Positions 1 to 6,927 of a DNA stretch of 11,080 bases are shown piece by piece. Made by a program: the position numbers and the translations under genes. Every line of letters starts with the position of its first letter. The stretch's first letter is position 1. The stretch is taken from the NCBI GenBank assembly GCA_900545875.1, contig URAQ01000033.1:1-11080 (forward strand), written 5' to 3'. This stretch comes from an uncultured Collinsella sp. (GTDB lineage: Bacteria > Actinomycetota > Coriobacteriia > Coriobacteriales > Coriobacteriaceae). The notes beneath the pieces were generated by a model. The model saw only the letters and a program-made list of their open reading frames with translations. It had not been told where the DNA came from and searched no databases.

Positions 1-676
1 CGCAGATAGACTGCGACGGAATGGCGTTGCTCGCCTCGGCACCGCTCCAGGACACAATGCGCCCGCCGTCGATCTTGGGGCTCACGAACGTCGCCCCAAA
101 CTGGCCCTTCTCAGCATTGCAGACCGGGAACTCGGCATCGGGCGTAAACAAAAAGTCGGGGTCTGCGTTGTTCTCCAGATAATGGTGAACGTCGGACATG
201 CCCACTTCCTCATCGCAGCCCAGCAGCGCGCGGAAGGTGTAGCGCGGAACAATGCCGTGCTTGAGCAAGTAGGCGCCGGCGTAGAGTGACAATACCGCCG
301 GGCCCTTGTCGTCAATCACGCCGCGACCGAGCAGCCAGCCCTCGCGGCGCTCCATGGTGAACGGGTCGGTGTTCCAGCCAGGGCCGGCGGGAACCACGTC
401 CACGTGGCAGATAGTCGCGAGCTGTTTGTCGCCGCGGCCCGGGATATCGGCGATTCCCACATAGCCCTCGTCGTCGCTCGTCTGATAGCCGAGCTTCTGC
501 GCGATGCCGAGCGCGCAATCGAGCGCGTCACGGACCGGGCGGCCAAACGGCGCGCCGGGCTCCGCATCGGCAGAAACTGCCACGGAAGGATAACTCACCA
601 GCTGCTCGATATCAGCGACGACATCCTCCCAGACCTCGTCGACATACTCAGCGACGCTCTGCTCCACCTGATTCAT
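1..676 (-). CDS. pepV: PepV-like M20 family dipeptidase (3' end outside window)
   Basis: Metal-dependent dipeptidase of peptidase family M20A, expected to hydrolyse dipeptides in the cytoplasm. About 225 N-terminal residues are present; the rest, including the distal zinc ligand and the end of the lid domain, lies beyond the left edge. The order of motifs is that of Lactobacillus PepV: CHVDVVPAG near residue 90 (H91, D93), GVIDDKGP near 120 (bridging D122), GCDEEVG near 155 (E156, E157) and TPDAEFPVCNAEKG near 180 (D180). The spacing of D122, E156 and D180 matches the metal ligands D119, E153/E154 and D177 that I recall for PepV. The start is the ATG at 676, preceded by a very strong Shine-Dalgarno (TAAGGAGG, 683-690). 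It lies 55 nt downstream of the HAD gene on the same strand, so the two are probably co-transcribed. A succinyl-diaminopimelate desuccinylase is the main alternative, but the DAEFP motif favours PepV. Confidence 0.88.
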   Translation of the reverse strand, partial: MNQVEQSVAEYVDEVWEDVVADIEQLVSYPSVAVSADAEPGAPFGRPVRDALDCALGIAQKLGYQTSDDEGYVGIADIPGRGDKQLATICHVDVVPAGPGWNTDPFTMERREGWLLGRGVIDDKGPAVLSLYAGAYLLKHGIVPRYTFRALLGCDEEVGMSDVHHYLENNADPDFLFTPDAEFPVCNAEKGQFGATFVSPKIDGGRIVSWSGAEASNAIPSQSIC

Positions 677-731
677 GGACGACCTCCTTACCAATGAGCG
701 ACGGGTACGCCCGCCCCTCACATTATGTCTA

Positions 732-1394
732 TTAGATAGCGAAAAGTTTAGCAAGCTCGGCCACCGAGTGCACCACCGCATCGGCGCCCGCGGCCTCGTG
801 CTCCCCCGGCGCTGCCGCGCCCGAATAGATGCCGATGCACGGCACGCCCATCGCGTGTGCGCCCTCCACATCGTTAAAGCGATCGCCGATCATCACGGCA
901 TCGCCCGCGGCCGCACCCAAGGCCGCCAACGCGTCGCGGACCGAATCGGCCTTGGTCTCGCGCCCCTGCGGCGGATTCATGCCAACCACCGCCTCAAACC
1001 GAGAAAGTCCCAGCTCGCCCACCATGTCAATGCACTTTGCCTCCATGCGTGACGTCGCCACGACCAAGCGATGCCCCTGCGCGACAAGGCCATCGAGCAG
1101 CTCGGGGATTCCATCGAACACGGGATACTCTTCCGGTCCCAGCTCATCAAAAAAGGCACGGTACTCGTCAGCCACCACAAGCGACTCCTCGCGGGAGAAG
1201 CCATAAAAGTCGTGAAAGCTCTTCCACAGGGGCGGCCCGATCATGCGGCGCAGGTCACCCATCTGCGCCTCCGAAAACCCGCGCGCGGCCAACGTCTTGC
1301 GCGTCGAGCTCATCACCGCCCGGCCCGTATCGGCCACCGTGCCGTCAAAATCGAACAGCACAACCGGCCGCCTGTATATCTCCAACGCCTCCAT
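732..1394 (-). CDS. HAD-superfamily phosphatase (phosphoglycolate phosphatase-like)
   Basis: Haloacid dehalogenase-fold hydrolase, likely a small-molecule phosphatase; the substrate cannot be told from sequence. Counting from the ATG at 1394 it has 220 residues, the usual size for Gph/PgmB-type enzymes. Motif I is LFDFDGTVADT (nucleophile D15, acid D17), a helical C1-type cap follows (about 24-90), motif II is VVATSR (T114), motif III is K148 in GRETKADS, and motif IV is IGDRFNDVEGA (D171, D175). I chose 1394 because AGAGGA sits about 6 nt upstream of it. The in-frame ATG at 1400 is too close to that site, and the GTG at 1427 has no Shine-Dalgarno. It is the first gene of a probable two-gene unit with the dipeptidase and is divergent from degV. 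Phosphoglycolate phosphatase is possible, but the name would be a guess. Confidence 0.86.
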   Translation of the reverse strand: MEALEIYRRPVVLFDFDGTVADTGRAVMSSTRKTLAARGFSEAQMGDLRRMIGPPLWKSFHDFYGFSREESLVVADEYRAFFDELGPEEYPVFDGIPELLDGLVAQGHRLVVATSRMEAKCIDMVGELGLSRFEAVVGMNPPQGRETKADSVRDALAALGAAAGDAVMIGDRFNDVEGAHAMGVPCIGIYSGAAAPGEHEAAGADAVVHSVAELAKLFAI

Positions 1395-1442
1395 CGGCAT
1401 TCCTCTTCCCCAGTTGATGATTTCCACACCGACACTTCAAAC

Positions 1443-1494
1443 TGTTGACTATTCAACAATTGAACCTAGAAATGTGGAACGACTCCACTATACT
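1443..1494. promoter_or_regulatory. Divergent HAD/degV promoter region with overlapping inverted repeats
   Basis: The gap between the divergent HAD and degV genes contains TGTTGActatTCAACA (1443-1458) and, sharing its right arm, TTCAAcaaTTGAA (1452-1464). A TATACT -10-like hexamer at 1489-1494 would give degV a leader of about 50 nt, but no good -35 lies at 16-18 nt from it. A TTGACT hexamer overlaps the first repeat at 1445-1450. Two overlapping perfect dyads between divergent genes suggest a repressor operator. This is inference; the regulator is unknown. Confidence 0.4.
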
Positions 1495-1550
1495 TGTCGC
1501 ACTTTGCTCTCAGAAGGCGGCGCGCAAGCGCCCCAATGAAAGGTGCAATT

Positions 1551-2411
1551 ATGTCTTTTGCCATCATAACCGACTCCACGTCGGACATCTCCCCCGCCCG
1601 TGCTCAAGAGCTTGGCATTTACGTCATTCCACTGCATGTGATTATCGAGGGCGAGGACCTGCTCGACCAGGTACAGATCACCGCCGAGGAGTACGTCGCC
1701 CGCATGGCCGGCTCCGAGCAGCTGCCGCACACCTCGCAGCCGAGTGCCGGCGAGTTCAAGGCACTCTTTGACCGCGTGCGTGCTGACGGCCACGACAGCG
1801 CGATCTTTATCTCGCTGTGCAGCGAATGGTCCGCCTGCTATTCCAACGCATGCCTGGTCGCCGAGACCCACGAGCTCGACGTGCGCTGCATCGATTCGCG
1901 CACCGGCTCGGGTGCCGAGGGCCTGCTGGTGGAGTACGCGCTCGCCATGCGCGAGGACGGCCGCAGCCTGGACGAGACCGAGGCACAGATCCGCGCGACC
2001 CTGCCCGACGCGCACCTGCTGCTGATTCCCCGCACGCTCGAGAACCTCGTTAAGAACGGCCGCGCGCCCAAGCTCGCCGGCCAGCTCACGCAGATGCTCA
2101 ATATTCGCCTGGCCGTTTCGCCGGAGTGGCAGTCGGGCGAGATCAAGGCCATCAAGAAGGGCCGCGGCGCCAAGCGCATCGTCGCCAACACCATGGCAGA
2201 CTGCCTCGCGTTTTTGGCCGAGCATCCGGGCTCCAGCGTGCGCGTGCTCACGACCGGTGCCGCCGAGGAGCAGGAGCTTGTCGACGAGGCACTCGCAGGC
2301 CAGGACTACGTAGACGCCGGCACCGGCCCCATCGGCTGCACCATCGCCACCCATGTAGGCGTCGACGCCATCGCCATCAGCTACTGCCCCCGCTACCAGC
2401 CAACTCGCTAG
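1551..2411 (+). CDS. DegV family fatty-acid-binding protein (FakB-like)
   Basis: DegV/FakB proteins bind a fatty acid and present it to the kinase FakA, which makes acyl-phosphate for phospholipid synthesis. This copy has 286 residues, normal for the family. Visible hallmarks are the N-terminal AIITDSTSDIS strand, the ligand-contacting HTSQPSAGEF (residues 60-69), IDSRTGSGAEG (114-124), the conserved RTLENLVKNGR segment (161-171), LNIRLAVSP (183-191), and a C-terminal IGCTIATHVGVDAIAISY. The segment that is usually LSGTYQSA reads LCSEWSACYSNA here, so the ligand pocket may differ. The start at ATG 1551 is supported by AAAGGTG 6 nt upstream; an in-frame TTG at 1494 gives an unlikely Arg-rich extension. 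No fakA is in the window. The gene ends inside repeat copy A and is followed by a strong terminator. Codons end strongly in G/C. Confidence 0.93.
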   Translation: MSFAIITDSTSDISPARAQELGIYVIPLHVIIEGEDLLDQVQITAEEYVARMAGSEQLPHTSQPSAGEFKALFDRVRADGHDSAIFISLCSEWSACYSNACLVAETHELDVRCIDSRTGSGAEGLLVEYALAMREDGRSLDETEAQIRATLPDAHLLLIPRTLENLVKNGRAPKLAGQLTQMLNIRLAVSPEWQSGEIKAIKKGRGAKRIVANTMADCLAFLAEHPGSSVRVLTTGAAEEQELVDEALAGQDYVDAGTGPIGCTIATHVGVDAIAISYCPRYQPTR

Positions 2412-2492
2412 GGACGCCCACATCAGTTATGGTGAAATGGGGACTGTTTTTGGCTTATTAGCCGCCAATCAATCCCTATTCCACCGCAACTT
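2411..2492 (+). repeat. Interspersed palindromic repeat, copy A
   Basis: An 82-bp segment that begins at the last base of the degV stop codon and is about 83% identical, without gaps, to 6109-6190 (copy B). It has 22-nt arms at 2425-2446 and 2470-2491 around a 23-nt loop. Five arm pairs are mismatched or G-U, so this copy is more decayed than copy B. Both copies lie just behind a plus-strand gene and face a minus-strand 3' end, as expected for a REP-like or terminator-associated element. Confidence 0.8.
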
Positions 2493-2506
2493 AGAAGCAG
2501 TTCGTT

Positions 2507-2568
2507 TGGGACGGGGCTAAAAAGACTGGTATCAAACGTTTCAGACCAGTCTTTTTAGCCCCGTCCCA
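2507..2568. terminator. Long bidirectional terminator between degV and the LOG remnant
   Basis: A perfect 24-bp stem (2507-2530 with 2545-2568) closes a 14-nt loop that contains the self-complementary AAACGTTT. The inner part is a textbook intrinsic terminator in both directions: GACTGGT/ACCAGTC (2524-2530, 2545-2551) flanked by five A on the left and five T on the right, with a further GC-rich arm outside. It would stop degV from the left and a minus-strand LOG transcript from the right. It starts 96 nt after the degV stop and ends 12 nt from the remnant LOG stop codon. Confidence 0.85.
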
Positions 2569-2579
2569 TTTTAGCTACT

Positions 2580-2708
2580 CTACATCAGCCCGCTCAGGGC
2601 GATGTCGACGGCCTCGTTGAGGTCGTCAGTAATGTGTACCAGATCCGGATCGAGCGGGCTGATCATACCGGCGCTCATCACCGGGCCGTTGGGCCAGTCG
2701 AACAGACC
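2580..2708 (-). pseudogene. Remnant of the 3' end of a LOG-family gene
   Basis: Forty-two codons and a TAG stop on the minus strand encode a C-terminal tail that differs at two residues from the tail of the intact LOG gene at 6928-7686: FDWPNGPVMSAG here, FDWLNGPVMSAS there. At the DNA level 2578-2707 aligns without gaps to 6926-7055 with about 13 mismatches, mostly synonymous. Homology fades beyond about 2710, where a palindromic element begins, and the LOG active-site part is absent. It therefore cannot encode a working enzyme. The synonymous divergence suggests the two tails come from different strains or had separate histories, rather than a very recent tandem copy. Confidence 0.85.
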
Positions 2709-2717
2709 CCCTCGCGG

Positions 2718-2949
2718 TACCCACTGGACAAAAATGGCAAATATGAGTACTGCCACCAAATTAGTAGCAGCAAAATCTCGCCGGAATCGATCGTTTCGAT
2801 TAATTTCACGCCTTGCCAAGGCTCAAAATGCCGTGTTTGGTGGGTTAGATATATAGAATAATGTCGAATTGGTATTCTATTCTTGCCAAATGTTATGAGA
2901 CTACATTAACAGCAGTACTCACATTTGACGTTATTTGACCACGGGGTCA
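2718..2949. repeat. Palindromic MITE-like element of about 0.2 kb
   Basis: Imperfect terminal inverted repeats of about 40-50 bp face each other at 2718-2767 and 2901-2949. Their best-conserved core is CAAATATGAGTACTGC (2738-2753) against GCAGTACTCACATTTG (2912-2927), with one mismatch in 16. Between them is a smaller hairpin, ATAGAATA/TATTCTAT (2853-2860, 2873-2880), and the segment is AT-richer than its surroundings. No transposase is encoded. The left end abuts the point where LOG homology is lost. It could be a non-autonomous element or a regulatory palindrome of the islet. Confidence 0.55.
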
Positions 2950-3126
2950 TTCGAAAACCCCTCCCCACGCCGCCAACCCGCCCCATAGCCGTCAAAAACC
3001 TTTAACAACAGCCGCCGCACGTTTTGGCACCGGCTGATTGCCACTCACGGATCGGTACCCCACTATTACCGAACCAAAATCGAAGTCGCGTATCTCATAA
3101 AGCTGAAATGACGTACCCTCATCCCA
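2942..3126 (+). other. Leader and presumed promoter region of the primase-helicase gene
   Basis: Together with the palindromic element this completes a 418-nt stretch (2709-3126) without a convincing gene. An in-frame stop at 3109-3111 limits the helicase start to 3127 or later. TTGCCA at 3038-3043 and an AT-rich CACTATTAC at 3061-3069 could be a poor promoter, but the spacing is about 20 nt. I see no Shine-Dalgarno before the gene. Confidence 0.35.
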
Positions 3127-6081
3127 ATGAACGCTGATAAGAATGGCTTTCAAATGAGCAACGGCACGCATCAATACGCCCTTTTCGGGAGCGCCCTATT
3201 CAAATTCAATAAAACGGTCGTCCACGCTTCGGATCCGCGCAAGCAAATCGTTATCTGCAGCAGCGGTCCAGACATCCGTTATACAACGCTGGAAGAATGG
3301 GAGAAAGCTGGCGATTCTTTCGATAGACGGGCGCAGATCGAAGATATCGTCACCAGCGCAAGCCCAGCGCGCGACAAACTCGAGCTCTTCCGCAATCTCT
3401 TTACTGGTCGCAAAGATGTCTACGCTCATGGGTACCGCAGAAAAGACGGAGGAATTGGCTATACGCCCGCCTGCGCAAATGAGTGGAAGTCAGGCATTTG
3501 CCCCAAAGCAAGCCACCAGAGAGTCAAATGCACGGAATGCAGCAGCCGCGTCTTCCCCGAGTTGAGCGATGCCGCGATCATCGCCCATTTCAGAGGCAAT
3601 GACGATAGGCTTCGAGACGTTATAGGCCAATATGTGCTCGATAAAGACAGTAACACGAAAGTCCTGGTCATCGATTTTGACGGAGCCGATTGGAAAGAAG
3701 CGACGAAAGCCATTCGACATGTCGCAAAAAGCCACGGAATCGATGTCGCAGTTGAGCGATCGAGATCGGGCGACGGCGCACATGTCTGGTTTTTCTTCCT
3801 AGAGCTCGTCAGCGCAAAGACCGCACGAGATTTTGGAAGCAGCCTTATCACCGAAGCGGCGATACTGAACAAGACAATCACCTTCAAAGCATTTGACCGA
3901 ATGCTGCCCGCGCAGTCCACCATTCCTGAGGGCGGCTTTGGAAATCTCATAGCGCTGCCTTTTCAAGGAAAAGCGCAGCGAAAAGGGAACAGCGTATTTG
4001 TTGACGAGCAATTTGAGCCCTTTCCCGATCAATGGCTTTACCTTTCGCAAATCCAGTTAATCCCGCGCGTGACGGTGCAAAATCTGATCGAGAGCATCGA
4101 AAATAGGTCACATGGAATAGCAGCTGTTGCGGCGGCAAACACCGGTGTGCCACATTCCCAGAGACTGCGAAAGCGGCTTCCGCTCACACCGCGGGACTTC
4201 CCGTCATCGCTGTCCGTCACGCAGACCGATATGCTCTATATCCCCGAAAAATCTCTGAGTCCCGCAGCTCAAATGGAAGTCCGCAGGCTTGCAACATTTG
4301 CCAACCCAGAATTCTTCCGCGCACAATCTATGCATCAATCGGTATTCGGCAAACCGCGGTTCATAGACCTCAGCGAACTTAGAGATGGCTACGTCGCGAT
4401 TCCCAGAGGCTGCAAGGTTCAACTTGAGCGGCTGCTTCAAGAAGCCGGCGTTTCTGCCCACTATTCAGACAAACGCAAGTCGAGCCATCCAATTGCGATG
4501 GCATTTAAAGGGACTCTTCGCCCTGAACAGCAAATTGTCGCTGAACAGATGCTCAGCTATGAAGACGGGATCATGTCCGCACCGACGGGGTTCGGCAAAA
4601 CCGTCATCGGAGCTTATCTTATTGCTGCCATTGGTCTTCCAACGCTCGTCATCGTTCCTAAAACTGCGCTCATTGCCCAATGGAAATCCCAACTCGAACG
4701 ATTTCTCGACATCACGGACAACAGAGAGCCCGTCCGAACCCCAAAGGGACGAATCAGCAAAAGACAGCCTCCGCTCATTGGGCAAATCGGAGGAGGCAAG
4801 ACCGCCATAAGCCGTCTCATCGACATTGCTTCATTCCAGTCGCTATCCGGCAAGGATCCCCAAACCGGCGAGTCATTAGCCAAGGAGTTCGTTCGCGATT
4901 ACAGTCTCATCATCTGTGACGAATGCCACCATGCGGCCGCGCCACAGCTTGAGCTTGTCCTCAAGTCCGCTCCTGCCAAATATGTATATGGCCTTTCCGC
5001 AACGCCCGAGCGTTCGGACGGACTCACGCGGGCACTCTCGATGCTCTGCGGCCCGGTTCGCTATGTCGTCGATCCAAAAACGCAAGCAATCCAACAGGGG
5101 ATTCAGCGCATTGTTAGACCGCGTTTCACCGGAATTCGATTACCCACCTACGGACCAGGAGCATCCTTTAACCAAATTCTCGATCTCCTGTGTGTACACG
5201 CCGCGAGAAACGAAGCAATTATCGAGGACGCCCTCGAGGCCGCATCAAACGGCCGGCATCCGCTTGTGCTATCTAAAAGAAAAAAGCATGCCGAAGAGCT
5301 ATGCAGGCTACTTCAAAGCCGTGGACACGAACCCATACTCTTAACCGGAGAAATCGACGCCAAAGAAAGAAAAGCAATACTGAAGAGTCTTCCCAGCTTT
5401 GAGCATGATCATCGAATCATCGTCGCAACTGAAAGTCTTCTGGGCGAGGGCTTCGACCTGTCTTACCTTGACACTTTGCTCATTGCCACTCCAATATCTT
5501 GGGACGGCAGCATAACGCAGCAGGCAGGTAGGCTACACAGAAGCCACGAGGGCAAACAGCGGGTTGAGATATTCGACTATGTTGACCTGTCGATACCCAT
5601 GTTCGCGCGCATGTACCAAAAGAGGCTCAAGACCTACGCCAAGCTGGGGTATGAAGTCTTTGCGGCAAACGACAACAGACGGGACGATCGAAACATCCTC
5701 GTTAGGTCGGCAAGAGCCGTGGAGGCTTTAGTGAATGACATCGAGAACGCATCGAAAAGCATTTTTATTGCCGCACCCTACGCGTCCGCCGCATGCCTTG
5801 AAAAGCTCGCCGCTGCACTCGCGGATGCCGCTACCCGTGGAATTGCCCTTGAGATTTCTATTGCTTCAACTCCACGCGATGACGTGAAAGCGATTTTTGC
5901 CGAGATGAACGTCAACTATCTCATCAAAGCCGAAGGACGCCTGTGCGCATCAGTGATTGACGAGGAAACTGTCTGGTACGGGACTATCCCGCTGCTGGCA
6001 TTCCCCAAGAAAGAAGACCGCAGCATCCGTTTCAAAAGCAACGAAGTCGCCGCTGAGTTTTTGAGCGAAATCCAGCAATGA
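3127..6081 (+). CDS. TOTE-type archaeo-eukaryotic primase fused to SF2 helicase
   Basis: A 984-residue fusion expected to make or copy a nucleic-acid strand and to unwind or remodel duplexes; the family is placed among prokaryotic conflict (defence) systems. Residues about 85-310 match the TOTE primase pattern: GRKDVYAHGY (95-104), a probable zinc site (C116, C125, C135, C138), catalytic VIDFDG (D183, D185), SGDGAHVWFFF with H219, D257 in KAFDRMLP and GGFGNLIALPFQGKAQRKGN. The helicase follows: APTGFGKT (485-492), DECHH (598-602), LSATPER (623-629) and QQAGRLHRSHEGK (798-810). Residues 868-980 resemble a phospholipase-D domain, but its HxK position reads LCASVID, so it is probably inactive. 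Start: ATG 3127, or ATG 3154; neither has a Shine-Dalgarno. Codon use is more A/T-ending than in neighbours. It stands alone on its strand, with no nuclease gene beside it. Confidence 0.9.
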   Translation: MNADKNGFQMSNGTHQYALFGSALFKFNKTVVHASDPRKQIVICSSGPDIRYTTLEEWEKAGDSFDRRAQIEDIVTSASPARDKLELFRNLFTGRKDVYAHGYRRKDGGIGYTPACANEWKSGICPKASHQRVKCTECSSRVFPELSDAAIIAHFRGNDDRLRDVIGQYVLDKDSNTKVLVIDFDGADWKEATKAIRHVAKSHGIDVAVERSRSGDGAHVWFFFLELVSAKTARDFGSSLITEAAILNKTITFKAFDRMLPAQSTIPEGGFGNLIALPFQGKAQRKGNSVFVDEQFEPFPDQWLYLSQIQLIPRVTVQNLIESIENRSHGIAAVAAANTGVPHSQRLRKRLPLTPRDFPSSLSVTQTDMLYIPEKSLSPAAQMEVRRLATFANPEFFRAQSMHQSVFGKPRFIDLSELRDGYVAIPRGCKVQLERLLQEAGVSAHYSDKRKSSHPIAMAFKGTLRPEQQIVAEQMLSYEDGIMSAPTGFGKTVIGAYLIAAIGLPTLVIVPKTALIAQWKSQLERFLDITDNREPVRTPKGRISKRQPPLIGQIGGGKTAISRLIDIASFQSLSGKDPQTGESLAKEFVRDYSLIICDECHHAAAPQLELVLKSAPAKYVYGLSATPERSDGLTRALSMLCGPVRYVVDPKTQAIQQGIQRIVRPRFTGIRLPTYGPGASFNQILDLLCVHAARNEAIIEDALEAASNGRHPLVLSKRKKHAEELCRLLQSRGHEPILLTGEIDAKERKAILKSLPSFEHDHRIIVATESLLGEGFDLSYLDTLLIATPISWDGSITQQAGRLHRSHEGKQRVEIFDYVDLSIPMFARMYQKRLKTYAKLGYEVFAANDNRRDDRNILVRSARAVEALVNDIENASKSIFIAAPYASAACLEKLAAALADAATRGIALEISIASTPRDDVKAIFAEMNVNYLIKAEGRLCASVIDEETVWYGTIPLLAFPKKEDRSIRFKSNEVAAEFLSEIQQ

Positions 6082-6108
6082 GGAGAACCGGGGGCCGCAG
6101 CAGCGAAC

Positions 6109-6190
6109 GGGGCGCGCCTATCAGTTGCGGTGAAATAGGGACTGTTTTTGGCCAATCGACCGCAAATCAGTCCCTATTCCACCGCAACTT
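6109..6190 (+). repeat. Interspersed palindromic repeat, copy B
   Basis: Second copy of the 82-bp repeat, same orientation as 2411-2492. Arms at 6123-6144 and 6168-6189 pair over 22 positions with one mismatch around a 23-nt loop. It fills the gap between the convergent helicase (ends 6081) and toxin (ends 6203) genes, and so may act as a 3'-end or terminator structure, though no U-tract follows either arm. The better-preserved pairing suggests it is younger or better maintained than copy A. Confidence 0.85.
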
Positions 6191-6202
6191 GGAAATCGGC
6201 GA

Positions 6203-6511
6203 TCAGCCCAGCGGACCCTGAAACAGTTCCTCATGCGAGCCCATTCTCACCAGCCTAATCACTGGGTTAGTCTTATGGGGAAGATAAAGAACGACCACAT
6301 CGACCAAGCCATCGGATAGGTGGAAATCGATGTGGCCGTTGTAGTTTCCGCCCGGGTTTGAGAGCTCGTGGGCGCCATACTCCGCCGGAAGTGACCCATG
6401 AGCCACAAGCTCTGCAACCGCCGCTTTAAACTCACTTTTTAGCTGCGGATGCATGCGCATCGTTCGTTTGTAGTCCGCCTTAAATTGAGCCTCGACTTTA
6501 ATCTCGAACAT
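6203..6511 (-). CDS. YafQ-like RelE-superfamily toxin
   Basis: Type II toxin of the RelE/YafQ group, expected to be a ribosome-dependent mRNA endonuclease blocked by the antitoxin encoded just upstream. It has 102 residues, close to E. coli YafQ (92). The YafQ pattern is visible: F-K-A-D-Y-K near residue 10, LPAEYGAHEL (41-50), IDFHLSD (61-67) and VRMGSHEELF (88-97). H48, H64, D67, H93 and F97 line up with the catalytic H50, H63, D67, H87 and F91 of YafQ; the W after the Asp is a Gly here. Its ATG is 2 nt past the antitoxin stop, and its Shine-Dalgarno (GAGGAA) lies within the last antitoxin codons, so translation is probably coupled. It converges on the helicase gene with repeat copy B between them. 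Confidence 0.88.
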   Translation of the reverse strand: MFEIKVEAQFKADYKRTMRMHPQLKSEFKAAVAELVAHGSLPAEYGAHELSNPGGNYNGHIDFHLSDGLVDVVVLYLPHKTNPVIRLVRMGSHEELFQGPLG

Positions 6512-6513
6512 CG

Positions 6514-6813
6514 CTATTCCTCATCGAGGAATGACATAAGCTCATCAGCGTTATTGAATGACGGGCTATCGTCCGGCAAAATCCCCAACTCATGAGCCTC
6601 GGCGATCACCATGGCACGCCTCGTCGCCTCGTTGGGCATCTCCGCCCTTCCTACAATCTCAAAAGGAATCTTTCGCTGATTTACCAGCTGCCGAACGGCA
6701 AGATTGAGATAGGAATTGAGGCTGAGGCCGACCGAATCCAAGAACTCAGTCGCCTGCTCCTTGAGCCCCTCTTCGAGGCGAACCGTCGTAGGCTTAACCG
6801 CTGCAGTAGACAT
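6514..6813 (-). CDS. RelB/DinJ family antitoxin
   Basis: Antitoxin partner of the YafQ-like toxin, 99 residues from the ATG at 6813. The N-terminal part (KPTTVRLEEGLKEQATEFLDSVGLSLNSYLNLAVRQLV) is a ribbon-helix-helix DNA-binding fold of the DinJ type. IPFEIVG follows, as in DinJ, and an acidic C-terminal tail ending in SFLDEE probably wraps the toxin. The start at 6813 is set by AAGGAGGT at a 5-nt spacing. The open frame continues upstream to 6906, but that extension is basic and covers the promoter and operator, so I reject it. It is the first gene of a two-gene operon and is presumably its repressor. The 13-nt gap between the operator and the intact LOG stop places the operon start at the islet edge. 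Confidence 0.9.
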   Translation of the reverse strand: MSTAAVKPTTVRLEEGLKEQATEFLDSVGLSLNSYLNLAVRQLVNQRKIPFEIVGRAEMPNEATRRAMVIAEAHELGILPDDSPSFNNADELMSFLDEE

Positions 6814-6844
6814 ACGCGACCTCCTTGCCCTCGTCTTTTGCATC

Positions 6845-6896
6845 AGTATACCCAATATAAATGGCAACCTGACGTTAGATAGCATCAGATTGCCAT
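6845..6896 (-). promoter_or_regulatory. Promoter and inverted-repeat operator of the toxin-antitoxin operon
   Basis: A 12-bp inverted repeat (6861-6872 with 6885-6896, one mismatch, 12-nt spacer; arms ATGGCAACCTGA and TCAGATTGCCAT) lies 48-83 nt before the antitoxin start. On the minus strand TATACT (6845-6850) is a good -10 hexamer, and its -35 position (about 6868-6873) falls inside the nearer operator arm. This fits autorepression by the ribbon-helix-helix antitoxin, as in other RelBE-type operons. The -35 hexamer itself is poor. Confidence 0.65.
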
Positions 6897-6927
6897 GCAT
6901 ATTCATGTCGCGGTAGACACGATTGCT

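Larger units (their letters stand above)
2709..6925. mobile_element. Putative acquired islet inserted at the LOG gene 3' end
   Basis: The segment lies between two directly oriented copies of the LOG 3' end (about 2578-2707 and 6926-7055). It contains a palindromic element, the primase-helicase gene, repeat copy B and a toxin-antitoxin pair. Removing one LOG-end copy with the islet would restore degV, terminator and LOG tail to tail. The helicase gene favours AAA, ATT and other A/T-ending codons, unlike degV, tgt or the SDR. No integrase, transposase or tRNA is present, so the mechanism of entry is unknown; homologous replacement between strains is as likely as site-specific integration. Confidence 0.5.

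Noticed and set aside
1494..1550. Longer degV from a TTG codon
   Set aside because: It adds an Arg-rich stretch before the conserved first strand and overlaps the probable -10 box.
1488..2423. 311-codon minus-strand frame opposite degV
   Set aside because: Gly/Ala/Val-rich shadow of the degV coding sequence, with no motif.
2580..2819. 79-codon frame as a small protein gene
   Set aside because: It is the LOG tail fused by chance to the palindromic element; no start signal.
2992..3174. 60-codon minus-strand frame with a protein-like composition (SFQLYEIRDFDFGSVIVGYR)
   Set aside because: It overlaps the start of the helicase gene, has no Shine-Dalgarno and matches no family I know. It could be a decayed gene end, but I cannot support it.
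4780..4803. Second Walker A-like motif GQIGGGKT in the helicase
   Set aside because: It fits the pattern GxxxxGKT, but XPB-like SF2 helicases carry a similar GxIGGGK segment between motifs Ia and II that is not a second ATP site.
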